A DNA stretch of 64,000 nt from positions 1,488,001-1,552,000 of the forward strand of contig NZ_WNKW01000001.1 of assembly GCF_009720775.1 (NCBI RefSeq), in the 5' to 3' direction. The notes under the pieces are model-generated. The model searched no databases. It worked only from the letters and a program-made list of their open reading frames with translations, and was not told the DNA's origin. Shown piece after piece: positions 1 through 7,871 of the stretch. The translations under genes and the position numbers were made by a program. Positions within the stretch are counted from its first letter, which is position 1. Each line of letters starts with the position of its first letter. Origin of the DNA: Pseudoduganella danionis. GTDB taxonomy: Bacteria > Pseudomonadota > Gammaproteobacteria > Burkholderiales > Burkholderiaceae_D.

Positions 1-2
1 CG

Positions 3-941
3 ATCGCCGAACTTGATGGCAAAATCGAAGAACTGCGTTTCGTCCAGGACGATTCGGCGGTCGATATCTCTGAGGAGATCGACCGTCTGGCCAAAAAGAG
101 CCAGCAACTGACCAAAGATATCTACGCCAAGCTGACCCCATGGCAGGTCGCGCAGATTGCGCGCCATCCGCAGCGTCCATATACCATGGACTATGTGAAC
201 GAAATCTTCACCGACTTCCACGAACTGCACGGCGACCGCACCTATGCGGACGACCTGTCCGTGGTCGGCGGTCTGGCCCGTTTCAACGGTCAGGCCTGTA
301 TGGTCATCGGCCACCAGAAGGGCCGTGACACCAAGGAACGCGCGATGCGCAACTTCGGCATGCCTAAGCCTGAGGGCTACCGCAAAGCGATGCGCCTGAT
401 GAAGCTGGCGGAAAAATTTGGTATTCCCATCTTCACCTTCGTCGACACCCCGGGTGCATTCCCCGGCATCGACGCGGAAGAGCGCGGCCAATCGGAAGCC
501 ATCGGCCACAATCTGTACGTGATGGCCGAACTGAAAGTGCCACTGATCGCCACCATCATCGGTGAAGGCGGTTCTGGCGGTGCACTGGCGATTGCCGTGG
601 GCGATGCCGTGCTGATGTTGCAATATGCGACCTATTCGGTGATTTCGCCGGAAGGCTGCGCCTCGATTCTGTGGAAGACATCGGAGCGTGCAGCCGATGC
701 GGCCGAAGCACTGGGTCTGACGGCCCACCGTCTGAAAGCCATGGGCCTGATCGACAAGATCGTCAACGAGCCACTGGGTGGTGCACACCGCGATCCGAAA
801 CAGATGGCCACGCTGCTCAAGCGTGCGCTGGCTGATTCGCTGCGTCAGTTCCACGGCATGAAGACCAAGGACCTGCTGGAAGCGCGTCACGAGAAGCTGA
901 TGAGCTACGGTAAGTTCAAAGAGACCACGCCGCAGGAATAA
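3..941 (+). CDS. accA: Acetyl-CoA carboxylase carboxyltransferase subunit alpha (5' end outside window)
   Basis: This is the alpha subunit of the carboxyltransferase half of acetyl-CoA carboxylase, which with AccD moves CO2 from carboxybiotin to acetyl-CoA to make malonyl-CoA for fatty acid synthesis in the cytoplasm. The reading frame is open from base 3, and the 312 visible residues start with [13 protein letters not shown], which matches about residue 12 of typical AccA. Only about ten N-terminal residues are therefore missing. The crotonase-type oxyanion segment [10 protein letters not shown] is intact, as is the region around [24 protein letters not shown] hairpin follows the stop, before tilS. 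accA-tilS-aspartokinase is a common order in Burkholderiales. Confidence 0.97.
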   Translation: MAELDGKIEELRFVQDDSAVDISEEIDRLAKKSQQLTKDIYAKLTPWQVAQIARHPQRPYTMDYVNEIFTDFHELHGDRTYADDLSVVGGLARFNGQACMVIGHQKGRDTKERAMRNFGMPKPEGYRKAMRLMKLAEKFGIPIFTFVDTPGAFPGIDAEERGQSEAIGHNLYVMAELKVPLIATIIGEGGSGGALAIAVGDAVLMLQYATYSVISPEGCASILWKTSERAADAAEALGLTAHRLKAMGLIDKIVNEPLGGAHRDPKQMATLLKRALADSLRQFHGMKTKDLLEARHEKLMSYGKFKETTPQE

Positions 942-963
942 GCGGGCGCGGCATCAACAAGAG

Positions 964-993
964 TCGGGGGCGCTGCCCCCGATTTGCATTTTT
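964..993 (+). terminator. Hairpin terminator after accA
   Basis: TCGGGGGC (964-971) and GCCCCCGA (975-982) form a perfect 8-bp stem with a 3-base loop, followed by a T-rich run that runs into the TTG start of tilS. It could end or attenuate accA transcription; tilS may be reached by read-through. Confidence 0.6.
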
Positions 994-2416
994 GGAGCAG
1001 GCATTGAAGAAGCAACAGATTCCTACCCTGAGCAGCATCTTTGCTCAGGCCACCAGCGCTGCACTGGCGCGCGTACAGGCCGATGGCAGCAGCGCAAGGC
1101 CGCGCATGGCGGTCGCGCTCAGCGGCGGCCTCGATTCGTCCGCCTTGCTGCATCTGGCGCACGGCTACGCGCGCGAGCATGGCTTAGAACTGTTTGCGTT
1201 CCACATCCACCATGGTCTGAGCCCGAATGCGGATCACTGGCTGACGCACTGTGAGCAGGCCTGTGCCGCGCTAGGCGTAACGTTCGAGGCGCAGCGGGTG
1301 CAATTGACGGAGCAGGGCAAGACGGGCACCGAGGCCGCCGCGCGCAAAGTGCGCTACGCAGCTTTAGGCGGCCTGTGCGCGCGCCACGACGTCCGTTTGC
1401 TGCTGACCGCACACCACCTCGACGATCAGGCTGAAACCGTGCTACTGCAACTGCTGCGCGGTTCCGGCACTGCCGGCCTGTCCGGCATGGATGCGGCCAA
1501 TGCGGCGCCGGAATTGCTGGCCAATCCGGTGCTGGTCATGGCGCGTCCCTTGCTGCCTGTGTCGCGCAAGCAGCTCGACGCATATGTGGCAGTGCAGCAG
1601 ATCAGCCATATACACGACGAATCGAATGACGATGCGCGTTTTGCCCGCAATGCGCTGCGCCACAAGGTGATGCCGGCGCTGGACGCGGCCTTCCCCGGTT
1701 TTCAGGAACGCTTCGCGCGCAGCGCCCAGCACGCCCAGTCGGCCCAGCGCCTGCTGACCGAACTGGCCGAGCAGGATCTGGCCCAGTGCCTGGACGGCGA
1801 CAGTCTGGATGTGACCAAACTGCGCAGCCTGAGCGCCGACCGTTGTGCCAATCTGCTGCGCCACTGGTTCAAGGTGCGCCAGTTGCGCATGCCGAGTTCG
1901 GCATGGCTGAGCGAAATGCTGACCCAGCTGCTGGAAGCCCGTTACGACGCTCAGTTGCTGGTGACTCATCCGGACTGCCATGTGCGCCGTCATCGCGACC
2001 GCTTATATCTGACGCCCAAGCTGGCAGCACTGGAAGGAGAGCGGGAAGATCAATTCGACCAGTCGCCCGGCACCACGTTTAGCTGGAACGGCGAGACGGA
2101 ACTGGCGTTTCCTGCGTACGGCGGCGTGCTGCATTTCGATCGCGCCGAGCAGGGGCTGGACCCACAATGGCTGCAGCAGCAGGCGCTGGTGATCGAGTTC
2201 CGCCGCGGCGGTGAGCGCTTGAAACTGGCCGAGAACCGGCCTACGCGCGGCATCAAATACCACTATCAGGCGCTGAACATCCCCGCGTGGGAACGTGGCC
2301 GCCTGCCCGTTGTGAGCGCGCCGCAACAGTTGCTATTCGCGGCGGGCATAGGCATGGATTGCAATAAGTTGACTACAGGCACTGATCGTATCCGTCTGCG
2401 CTGGCAAGCAGTATAG
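992..2416 (+). CDS. tilS: tRNA(Ile)-lysidine synthase
   Basis: TilS uses ATP to attach lysine to C34 of the AUA-reading tRNA-Ile, changing its codon and amino-acid identity; it is normally essential. The 474-residue product has the PP-loop ATP pyrophosphatase motif SGGLDSS near residues 44-50, then HHLDDQAETVLLQLLRGSG typical of TilS, and a C-terminal substrate-binding region. No ATG lies in a good position. The frame opens with TTG at 992, with a second TTG at 1004, so the exact start is uncertain by four codons. The start sits directly on the T-tract of the accA hairpin. Confidence 0.93.
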   Translation: MEQALKKQQIPTLSSIFAQATSAALARVQADGSSARPRMAVALSGGLDSSALLHLAHGYAREHGLELFAFHIHHGLSPNADHWLTHCEQACAALGVTFEAQRVQLTEQGKTGTEAAARKVRYAALGGLCARHDVRLLLTAHHLDDQAETVLLQLLRGSGTAGLSGMDAANAAPELLANPVLVMARPLLPVSRKQLDAYVAVQQISHIHDESNDDARFARNALRHKVMPALDAAFPGFQERFARSAQHAQSAQRLLTELAEQDLAQCLDGDSLDVTKLRSLSADRCANLLRHWFKVRQLRMPSSAWLSEMLTQLLEARYDAQLLVTHPDCHVRRHRDRLYLTPKLAALEGEREDQFDQSPGTTFSWNGETELAFPAYGGVLHFDRAEQGLDPQWLQQQALVIEFRRGGERLKLAENRPTRGIKYHYQALNIPAWERGRLPVVSAPQQLLFAAGIGMDCNKLTTGTDRIRLRWQAV

Positions 2417-2487
2417 ACATTTGTCTGTTTCTGCCGAATTTTGTATGTAGATATGCTTATTCGGTATGACTTTATCTGTTTTTTGAC

Positions 2488-2516
2488 TTGTTATTTTGCA
2501 GTGCGGCATGTAGAGT
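2488..2516 (+). promoter_or_regulatory. Candidate sigma-70 promoter of the aspartokinase gene
   Basis: TTGTTA (2488-2493) and TAGAGT (2511-2516) are separated by 17 bp in an AT-rich spacer between tilS and the aspartokinase gene. This is a hand-made match to the -35/-10 consensus with two mismatches in each box. Confidence 0.35.
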
Positions 2517-2560
2517 TTAGGGTTCCATTTACCTTTATTTGAGCGGAAAAACTCACTGTT

Positions 2561-3808
2561 ATGGCTTTAATCGTGCACAAATACGGCGGTACGTCGATGG
2601 GTTCGACGGACCGTATCAAGAACGTGGCGCGGCGTGTCGCCAAGTGGCATGACGCAGGTCACCGCATTGTTGTGGTGCCTTCGGCTATGTCCGGCGAAAC
2701 GAATCGCCTGATCGCGCTGGCGAAAGAAATTCAAGAGCAGCCTGACCCACGTGAACTCGACATGATCGCCTCGACCGGCGAACAGGTGTCGGTGGGCCTG
2801 CTGTCGATGGCCCTGCTGGCTATTGGCAAGAAGGCGGTGTCCTACGCCGGCTGGCAAGTTGCGATTAAAACCGATTCCGCTTTCACTAAAGCCCGTATTC
2901 AATCGATCGACAACGAGAAGGTGAACCGTGATCTGGATGACGGCAAGATCGTCATCATCACCGGCTTCCAGGGCGTGGACGAGGGCGGCAACATCTCGAC
3001 GCTGGGTCGCGGTGGTTCGGATACTTCGGCCGTGGCGATTGCGGCCGCGATGAAGGCCGACGAATGCCTGATCTTCACCGACGTCGATGGCGTCTACACC
3101 ACCGACCCGCGCGTGGTGTCGGAAGCGCGTCGCCTGAAGGCGATTACCTTCGAAGAGATGCTGGAACTGGCGTCGCTGGGCTCGAAAGTCCTGCAGACCC
3201 GTTCGGTGGAATTCGCCGGTAACTATCGCGTGCCGACCCGCGTGCTGTCGTCACTGACCGACCCTATGCTGGACATCAATGTCGAAGCTAACTCGGGTAC
3301 CCTGATTTCGTTTGAGGAAGATACAAACATGGAACAAGCAGTCATCTCCGGTATCGCGTTTAACCGCGATGAGGCCAAAATCACCGTGCTGGGCGTACCG
3401 GATCGTCCGGGCGTGGCCTACCACATTCTGGGCCCGGTGGCCGATGCCAATATCGAAGTCGACATGATCATACAGAATCAGTCGGTTGACGGTAAAACCG
3501 ATTTCACCTTCACCGTTTCGCGCAATGACTACCAGCGCGCTGTGGACGTGCTGAACAGCACCAAGGCCGAACTGGGCGCAGCCAGCATCACTGGCGACGC
3601 CAAAGTGTCGAAGATCTCGGTGGTGGGCGTGGGCATGCGCAGCCACGTGGGCGTGGCATCGCAGATGTTCCGTACCCTTTCGGAAGAGGGCATCAACATC
3701 ATGATGATCTCGACTTCTGAGATCAAAATCTCGGTGCTGATCGACGAGAAATACATGGAACTGGCTGTGCGCGCACTGCACAAAGCGTTCGAACTGGAAA
3801 AAGCATAA
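2561..3808 (+). CDS. lysC: Aspartate kinase, with likely internal start for a beta subunit
   Basis: The enzyme phosphorylates L-aspartate, the first step towards lysine/diaminopimelate, threonine and methionine. The 415 residues begin with the kinase signature KYGGTSMGS and carry GRGGSDTSAVA and DVDGVYTTDPR in the catalytic part. Two ACT domains follow from about residue 260 (ITVLGVPDRPGVA and KISVVGVGMRS), the site of lysine/threonine feedback in this family. A well-placed GAGGAAG (3314-3320) stands 8 bp before an in-frame ATG at 3329 that opens with MEQAVISGIAF. This is the same position where the beta subunit of alpha2beta2 aspartokinases starts. Confidence 0.95.
   Translation: MALIVHKYGGTSMGSTDRIKNVARRVAKWHDAGHRIVVVPSAMSGETNRLIALAKEIQEQPDPRELDMIASTGEQVSVGLLSMALLAIGKKAVSYAGWQVAIKTDSAFTKARIQSIDNEKVNRDLDDGKIVIITGFQGVDEGGNISTLGRGGSDTSAVAIAAAMKADECLIFTDVDGVYTTDPRVVSEARRLKAITFEEMLELASLGSKVLQTRSVEFAGNYRVPTRVLSSLTDPMLDINVEANSGTLISFEEDTNMEQAVISGIAFNRDEAKITVLGVPDRPGVAYHILGPVADANIEVDMIIQNQSVDGKTDFTFTVSRNDYQRAVDVLNSTKAELGAASITGDAKVSKISVVGVGMRSHVGVASQMFRTLSEEGINIMMISTSEIKISVLIDEKYMELAVRALHKAFELEKA
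3329..3808 (+). CDS. Possible separately translated regulatory (beta) subunit of aspartokinase
   Basis: This in-frame internal reading of the aspartokinase gene gives a 159-residue protein containing only the two ACT regulatory domains. Support is an ATG preceded at 8 bp by GAGGAAG, and the N-terminus MEQAVISGIAFNRDEAKI, which lines up with the known beta-subunit start of Corynebacterium and Bacillus alpha2beta2 enzymes (established knowledge). Whether it is made in this organism is inference. Confidence 0.4.
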   Translation: MEQAVISGIAFNRDEAKITVLGVPDRPGVAYHILGPVADANIEVDMIIQNQSVDGKTDFTFTVSRNDYQRAVDVLNSTKAELGAASITGDAKVSKISVVGVGMRSHVGVASQMFRTLSEEGINIMMISTSEIKISVLIDEKYMELAVRALHKAFELEKA

Positions 3809-3835
3809 TTTTTTCAAAAAAATCGCCTAGTAGCC

Positions 3836-3864
3836 TTGACCAAACCCAGTGCGGTCTATACTAT
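3836..3864 (+). promoter_or_regulatory. Candidate promoter of tRNA-Ser
   Basis: TTGACC (3836-3841) is followed after 15 bp by TATACT (3857-3862), or after 17 bp by TACTAT (3859-3864), about 55-60 bp before the tRNA 5' end. It lies in the gap after the aspartokinase stop. Confidence 0.45.
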
Positions 3865-3920
3865 AGCGGTCGTCTGCTGTAGCGCAGTTAGCAAAGCAGA
3901 CATAGTTGAGTAATCGACTA

Positions 3921-4013
3921 GGAGACGTGGCCGAGTGGCCGAAGGCACTTCCCTGCTAAGGAAGCATACGGGCAAAACCTGTATCGTGGGTTCGAATCCC
4001 ACCGTCTCCGCCA
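3921..4013 (+). tRNA. tRNA-Ser(GCU), CCA encoded
   Basis: The acceptor arm GGAGACG (3921-3927) pairs with CGTCTCC (4003-4009), followed by discriminator G and an encoded CCA (4011-4013). The anticodon stem CTTCC/GGAAG encloses loop CTGCTAA, so the anticodon is GCT (3955-3957) and it reads AGC/AGU serine codons. A long variable arm (GCATACGGGCAAAACCTGTATC region) and the TTCGAAT T-loop fit class II tRNA-Ser. Confidence 0.97.
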
Positions 4014-4049
4014 GGAAACTTTGTTAGAGAGAATCTTTAACAATCAAAG

Positions 4050-4086
4050 AAGCCCGCTAGCTATGAAGCTGCGGGCTTTTTTGTTT
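4050..4086 (+). terminator. Rho-independent terminator after tRNA-Ser
   Basis: AAGCCCGC and GCGGGCTT form an 8-bp stem around a 13-base loop, followed by TTTTTTGTTTT. It would end the tRNA-Ser transcript. Confidence 0.85.
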
Positions 4087-4175
4087 TGGTTCGGAAAATT
4101 TGTGTCGCCAATAGGTATCCCGAATTCTCCCTTTCCAGATGATGTCTCCCTTTGAGGGATAGGCCTAGCAAACAC

Positions 4176-4219
4176 TTTTGAGGGTCAATTTGAGGGTTGC
4201 GGGCTCATGTAGTTTATCT
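4176..4219 (+). repeat. Sequence element shared with 38475-38518, upstream of both hepT copies
   Basis: The 44 bases beginning TTTTGAGGGTCAATTTGAGG resemble the segment at 38475-38518 with about 80% identity and no gaps. In both places a hepT sequence lies downstream: here after an intact mntA, there directly. It may be a conserved leader of the MNT-HEPN cassette or an end of the mobile unit that carried it. No function is proven. Confidence 0.55.
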
Positions 4220-4332
4220 GGCCTTGTAGGACCGAATTAAGTCCGTCAGGATATCGAAAGCCCAATTGTGCAAGACGTCCTTTTACTTGCGCTAAAATGG
4301 CCGTGACAATTCCCAACGCTGTGAACAAAGCC

Positions 4333-4623
4333 ATGCGACCATCTACCGCACTTGAACTGCACCGAATCGCTGTACGCCAATCCGCAAGCCGCTTCCGTAC
4401 GGTAAATCCGCGCGTATTCGGATCGGTACTGCACGGCACGGATATGGATGGCAGTGACCTGGATTTACTGGTAGACGCTTTGCCCGGTGTGACCTTGTTT
4501 GATCTGGGCGGATTGCAGGACGAGCTGGAATCCTTGTTGGGTATTCAGGTTGATCTGCTGACGCCAGCTGACTTGCCCGTCAAATTCCGTGACAGCGTGC
4601 TCGCTGAAGCATTGCCGGTATGA
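4333..4623 (+). CDS. mntA: MntA-type minimal nucleotidyltransferase antitoxin
   Basis: The product is a 96-residue nucleotidyltransferase of the MNT/HEPN toxin-antitoxin type. In studied systems MntA neutralises HepT by AMPylating a tyrosine near its active site. The signature GSx10DxD is present as GSVLHGTDMDGSDLD, followed by LLVD. I place the start at ATG 4333 because the resulting MRPSTALELHR matches the usual family N-terminus; an ATG at 4297 would add twelve atypical residues and has no ribosome site. The gene overlaps hepT by 4 bp (ATGA). The partner toxin is interrupted by stops, so this gene may be a leftover antitoxin. Confidence 0.85.
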   Translation: MRPSTALELHRIAVRQSASRFRTVNPRVFGSVLHGTDMDGSDLDLLVDALPGVTLFDLGGLQDELESLLGIQVDLLTPADLPVKFRDSVLAEALPV

Positions 4624-5015
4624 GCGAAAATAGGCTTTCTGACTATTTGGAACACATGTGGGAGGCCGCATCCGATGCCTGTAGTTTTGTTGACGGCATG
4701 AGTAAAGATGGGTTTCTGGCCGATAAGCGGACGCAGCAGGCTGTCATTATGAGCGTCATCATAACGAGTGAAGCAGCGACCAAGGTTATGAATGGTTTTG
4801 TTGAATTTTCACTAGCGCATCCGTAAATACCATGGTGTGCTACGCGGGGGATGCGTAACCGGATAGCCCACGGCTATTCCGACATCAATCTGGATGTGGT
4901 GTGGGATACCGTGCAATTGGCGTTGCCGTAGCTCTTAAAGCAATTACAGGCATTTCATCAGGCTAACCGGCAAGGTGATGACACTGGTGACAATTTAGTT
5001 TGCGGCTGCATGTAA
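4620..5015 (+). pseudogene. hepT: HepT-type HEPN RNase toxin with two in-frame nonsense codons
   Basis: HepT is the RNase toxin partner of MntA. The frame starts at ATG 4620 (MSENRLSDYLEHMWEAA) and reads normally to HP, where TAA (4824-4826) stands. The same frame then continues with family-like sequence, IPWCATRGMRNRIAHGYSDINL and DVVWDTVQLALP, meets TAG at 4929-4931, and goes on as LLKQLQ to a stop at 5013. Relatives have Glu at or near both stop positions, so single changes (GAA to TAA, GAG to TAG) would explain them. The catalytic RX4HXY motif (RNRIAHGY) lies after the first stop, so the 68-residue product should be inactive. Confidence 0.88.
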
Positions 5016-5130
5016 AATTCATGGTGATTCAAGATGTGTCTGGCCTGCAAAGCCGTCCATTCCATGAGCACATGGATCAAAGAAGGACGGCGTACTCAAA
5101 TTGTCGCGCAAATGGGTGGCTTGGTTCGTC

Positions 5131-6183
5131 TTAGAACGAGAAGCGCATGCCGAGGTCGTATTCGCGATTACCTGAGCCGAAGCGGGTGGTGGTAAAGTTG
5201 GTGTTACTTAGGTAGGCAAAGGAGGCGTATAAGGCGGTACGTTTGCTGAGCGCGTACGAATATGCGCCGGCGTACTGGTGCGCACGATATTTATGGCTAG
5301 TGGCGCGATCGTTCTTATCGATATACGTGGCCATCAGTGTATGTTTGCCTAGCGGAATAGTTAGCGCGGCGATGCTGTCGCGGCTATCGATGCTGCCGAT
5401 ACCGTGATTGATGGCGTAGCCGAGGCCGGCAATCACTGGGCCGAAGTTGTATTTCGCGATCATCAGCGTATTGTGCGCGCTGTCTGTAGCGGTGGCATTG
5501 TTAGTCTGGTTGTAGCCTATGCGAGCAGTAAAATCGCCGCGGCTGTATGTCAGGCTACCGCCGAGTTGGCGCGATGCAGCTGCATTACCGGCGACTTCAC
5601 CGGCGCCATAGGCCAGTTGTGTGGTCCAGCCTTGCATCTCTTCGGAGATAAACATGACGGTGTTGTTCTGACGTGCGCCCGCTTTGGCACCCGACATCAG
5701 CTGACCTGCGGCGCCAGCATACTGGTTGGCCATGGGGTCGATCGTGGTCAGGGTCTGATAGATAGGCACGTACACCCGTCCCATATACAAAGCACCGATA
5801 TCCTTTTGACGCAGCCCCACGTAGCCCTGACGACCAAACAGCAGTCCGCCCTGATCCATGCCGCCGGTATCGACCAGCATACCGCTTTCGAGCAGGAAGA
5901 AGGCTGATGTGCCGCCGCCGAGATCTTCCTCACCTTTGAAGCCGAGCCGGCTGCCATTCGAGACGCCGCTCTCCAGCTTTGTGATACGGCCTTTAGGACC
6001 GCCACTTTCGACCACAACAGCGCTGTCGATCAGTCCATAGATCTGGACATTTGATTGCGCGTGTGCTGCGCCGTGATTCGCCAGCATCGCGACGGCGGCG
6101 GTCAGTAAGGTGGGGATTCGGTGCTGCTTGGCTGGTGGTGCGTCATGGTAGTCGGACGTACTGGGCTGGTTGAGGGAATGCAT
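5131..6183 (-). CDS. Outer-membrane porin (Gram-negative general porin family)
   Basis: This is a 350-residue porin, probably a trimeric 16-strand beta barrel that lets small solutes cross the outer membrane. The start is the ATG at 6183, behind AAGGAGAC. A signal region ends at ...NHGAAHAQS, then the mature N-terminus NVQIYGLIDSAVVVESGG and KLESGVSNGSRLGFKGEEDLGGG are classic burkholderial porin motifs. The protein ends in a terminal phenylalanine (MRFSF) as barrel proteins do. The open frame extends upstream to 6462 but runs over the next gene and lacks porin features. It is the last gene of a same-strand catabolic cluster and may admit the substrate of that cluster. Confidence 0.93.
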   Translation of the reverse strand: MHSLNQPSTSDYHDAPPAKQHRIPTLLTAAVAMLANHGAAHAQSNVQIYGLIDSAVVVESGGPKGRITKLESGVSNGSRLGFKGEEDLGGGTSAFFLLESGMLVDTGGMDQGGLLFGRQGYVGLRQKDIGALYMGRVYVPIYQTLTTIDPMANQYAGAAGQLMSGAKAGARQNNTVMFISEEMQGWTTQLAYGAGEVAGNAAASRQLGGSLTYSRGDFTARIGYNQTNNATATDSAHNTLMIAKYNFGPVIAGLGYAINHGIGSIDSRDSIAALTIPLGKHTLMATYIDKNDRATSHKYRAHQYAGAYSYALSKRTALYASFAYLSNTNFTTTRFGSGNREYDLGMRFSF

Positions 6184-6328
6184 GAATGTCTCCTTGTCTG
6201 TTATGTATAGTCGAGCGACGCCAACGCGGCTAAGTGCGCCAGCCACGGTGAGCTTGGGTATATCGGGATGTTGTGCCGCTGACAGGGCGGCGTTTAGGCC
6301 ACCCTGTATTCTGCGTACGCCAGTGCAA

Positions 6329-7411
6329 TCAGGCGGCGCTGGCCTGACGCACCTCGGCGGCGACGGCTGCGCTGAAGGCACGTGTCCCCATGTTGCCGCC
6401 AAGGTCGGCGGTACGGGTGGCCGGATTGCGCAGCACGTTATCGACGGCGGTTTCAATCGCATCGCCTGCTCGCTGCAGAGCCGGACGCTGGTGATGCTCG
6501 CCCAGCCAGCGCAACAGCATGCCGGCCGACAGGATCATCGAGGTCGGGTTGGCCTTGTCCAGCCCTTGAATGTCCGGTGCCGAGCCGTGCTGGGCCTGAG
6601 CGCAGCACTGACAGTCGCCGGCCATGATGGAACCGGCCAGTCCGAGGCTACCCGAGAGTTCGCTGGCCAGATCGCTGAGGATATCGCCATAGAAATTGGT
6701 GGTGACCAGTACATCGAAGCGCTCCGGCGTGCGCACCAGATGGGCGGTCGATGCGTCTACCAACAGCTCGTCATAGGCCACTTGTGGGAACTCTTTAGCA
6801 ACCTGACGTACGGCTTGCAGGAACAAGCCATCCGTCATGTAGAAGCTGTTGGCCTTATGGATAGCCGTCACTTTGCTGCGGCGTTTGAGTGCCAGTTCGA
6901 ACGAGCGGCGCGCGATGCGTTCGCTGCAGTGGCGGCTGATCTTGCGTACCGACAGTGCCAGATCCGGCGTCGGCATCATTTCGCCCCATCCCAGATGCAT
7001 GTTGCGGTCCGGGTAGAAGCCTTCTGTCGCTTCGCGCATGATGACGAGATCCATGCTCTTGCCAGCCTTGAGGTTGGAGTCAAGGAAGCTGCGGGTACGA
7101 GCCGGACGCACGTTGGCGTATAGGTCGAGTTTGCCGCGGAAGGCCGCCGATACATTGATGCCGCCCGCTTCCGGACGAGGGTAGTCGGCGTGCGAAATGG
7201 TGCCCAGCACGATGCCGTCATAGCCGCGCGCACGTTCTAGCACGTCGTCGCGCAGTGTGGTGCCATGCTGCTGCAAGCTGGCGAAACCGATATCTTCCTG
7301 ATCGAAGCTCAGGCCCAGATCGAAAGCCTGATTGGCGGCGTGCAGGACTTCCACTGCACCAGTGGTGATTTCCGGGCCGATGCCGTCGCCGGGGAGTACG
7401 AGAATACGCAT
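6329..7411 (-). CDS. Isocitrate/isopropylmalate/tartrate-type dehydrogenase
   Basis: The product is a 360-residue NAD(P)-dependent beta-decarboxylating dehydrogenase. The N-terminus MRILVLPGDGIGPEIT is the family hallmark, followed by EGFYPDRNMHLGWGE, KANSFYMTDGLF, the metal-site region DILSDLASELSGSLGLAGS and HGSAPDIQGLDKANPTSMILS. It is unlikely to be housekeeping LeuB, because it lies with a cupin, an aldehyde dehydrogenase and an amidohydrolase. It more probably oxidises a 2-hydroxy dicarboxylic acid such as a tartrate or malate analogue. The segment GDCQCCAQAQHGSAPD has two adjacent cysteines where relatives usually have FEPVHGSAPD, which is unusual. The substrate cannot be told from sequence. 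Confidence 0.85.
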   Translation of the reverse strand: MRILVLPGDGIGPEITTGAVEVLHAANQAFDLGLSFDQEDIGFASLQQHGTTLRDDVLERARGYDGIVLGTISHADYPRPEAGGINVSAAFRGKLDLYANVRPARTRSFLDSNLKAGKSMDLVIMREATEGFYPDRNMHLGWGEMMPTPDLALSVRKISRHCSERIARRSFELALKRRSKVTAIHKANSFYMTDGLFLQAVRQVAKEFPQVAYDELLVDASTAHLVRTPERFDVLVTTNFYGDILSDLASELSGSLGLAGSIMAGDCQCCAQAQHGSAPDIQGLDKANPTSMILSAGMLLRWLGEHHQRPALQRAGDAIETAVDNVLRNPATRTADLGGNMGTRAFSAAVAAEVRQASAA

Positions 7412-7431
7412 GATGGGGTTCCAGTAGTTGG

Positions 7432-7854
7432 TTATTTCGGGTGATGTTCGAGCGCGATCGGGCGGGTCTCGCCGCTATCGCGCAGGGTACGGGTGGCTTG
7501 CGGCGAGGCGTAAGTCCAAAGAATCTTCATAGGTTTGCTATCCGAGATATTGCGAAAGCGGTGCACCACATTCGGTGGAATGAAGGTCGTGTCGAGTACC
7601 TGCAAGGGATAGTGCTGGTCATCGATGTCCATGATGGCTTCGCCTTCCAGTAGAACCACGCTTTCCTCGCAGTTATGACTGTGGAATGGGATCGCCGTGC
7701 CGGGATCGAATTCCGTGATGCCGGAAATGAAGGTGGTAGCGCCCAGTGCTGGCGATACCAGCGAAACGGTGCGGGCACCGCCGCCACGGTCATGCTGTGG
7801 CAGTTCGGCAGGACGCAGCAGTTTGGCATCCGACGGGGTGGTAATGGGATACAT
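7432..7854 (-). CDS. Small single-domain cupin protein
   Basis: The 140-residue product is one cupin beta-barrel. Motif 1 is seen as G-x5-HSHNCEESVVLLEGEA and motif 2 as PPNVVHRFRN, giving metal ligands His, His, Glu and His. Small cupins of this sort act as isomerases, dioxygenases or sugar/acid-binding accessory proteins. Start ATG 7854 follows GAGGAG at a good distance. It lies between the dehydrogenase and the aldehyde dehydrogenase on the same strand with gaps of about 20 bp, so it is almost certainly co-transcribed. Confidence 0.85.
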   Translation of the reverse strand: MYPITTPSDAKLLRPAELPQHDRGGGARTVSLVSPALGATTFISGITEFDPGTAIPFHSHNCEESVVLLEGEAIMDIDDQHYPLQVLDTTFIPPNVVHRFRNISDSKPMKILWTYASPQATRTLRDSGETRPIALEHHPK

Positions 7855-7871
7855 GTATGCTCCTCAGGTGT

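Noticed and set aside
4020..5100. A genomic island inserted at tRNA-Ser
   Set aside because: No integrase and no direct repeat of the tRNA 3' end could be found downstream; only the toxin-antitoxin remnant is present.
6184..6462. N-terminal extension of the porin
   Set aside because: The frame is open, but it overlaps the dehydrogenase gene, has no signal peptide, and a good ribosome site precedes ATG 6183.
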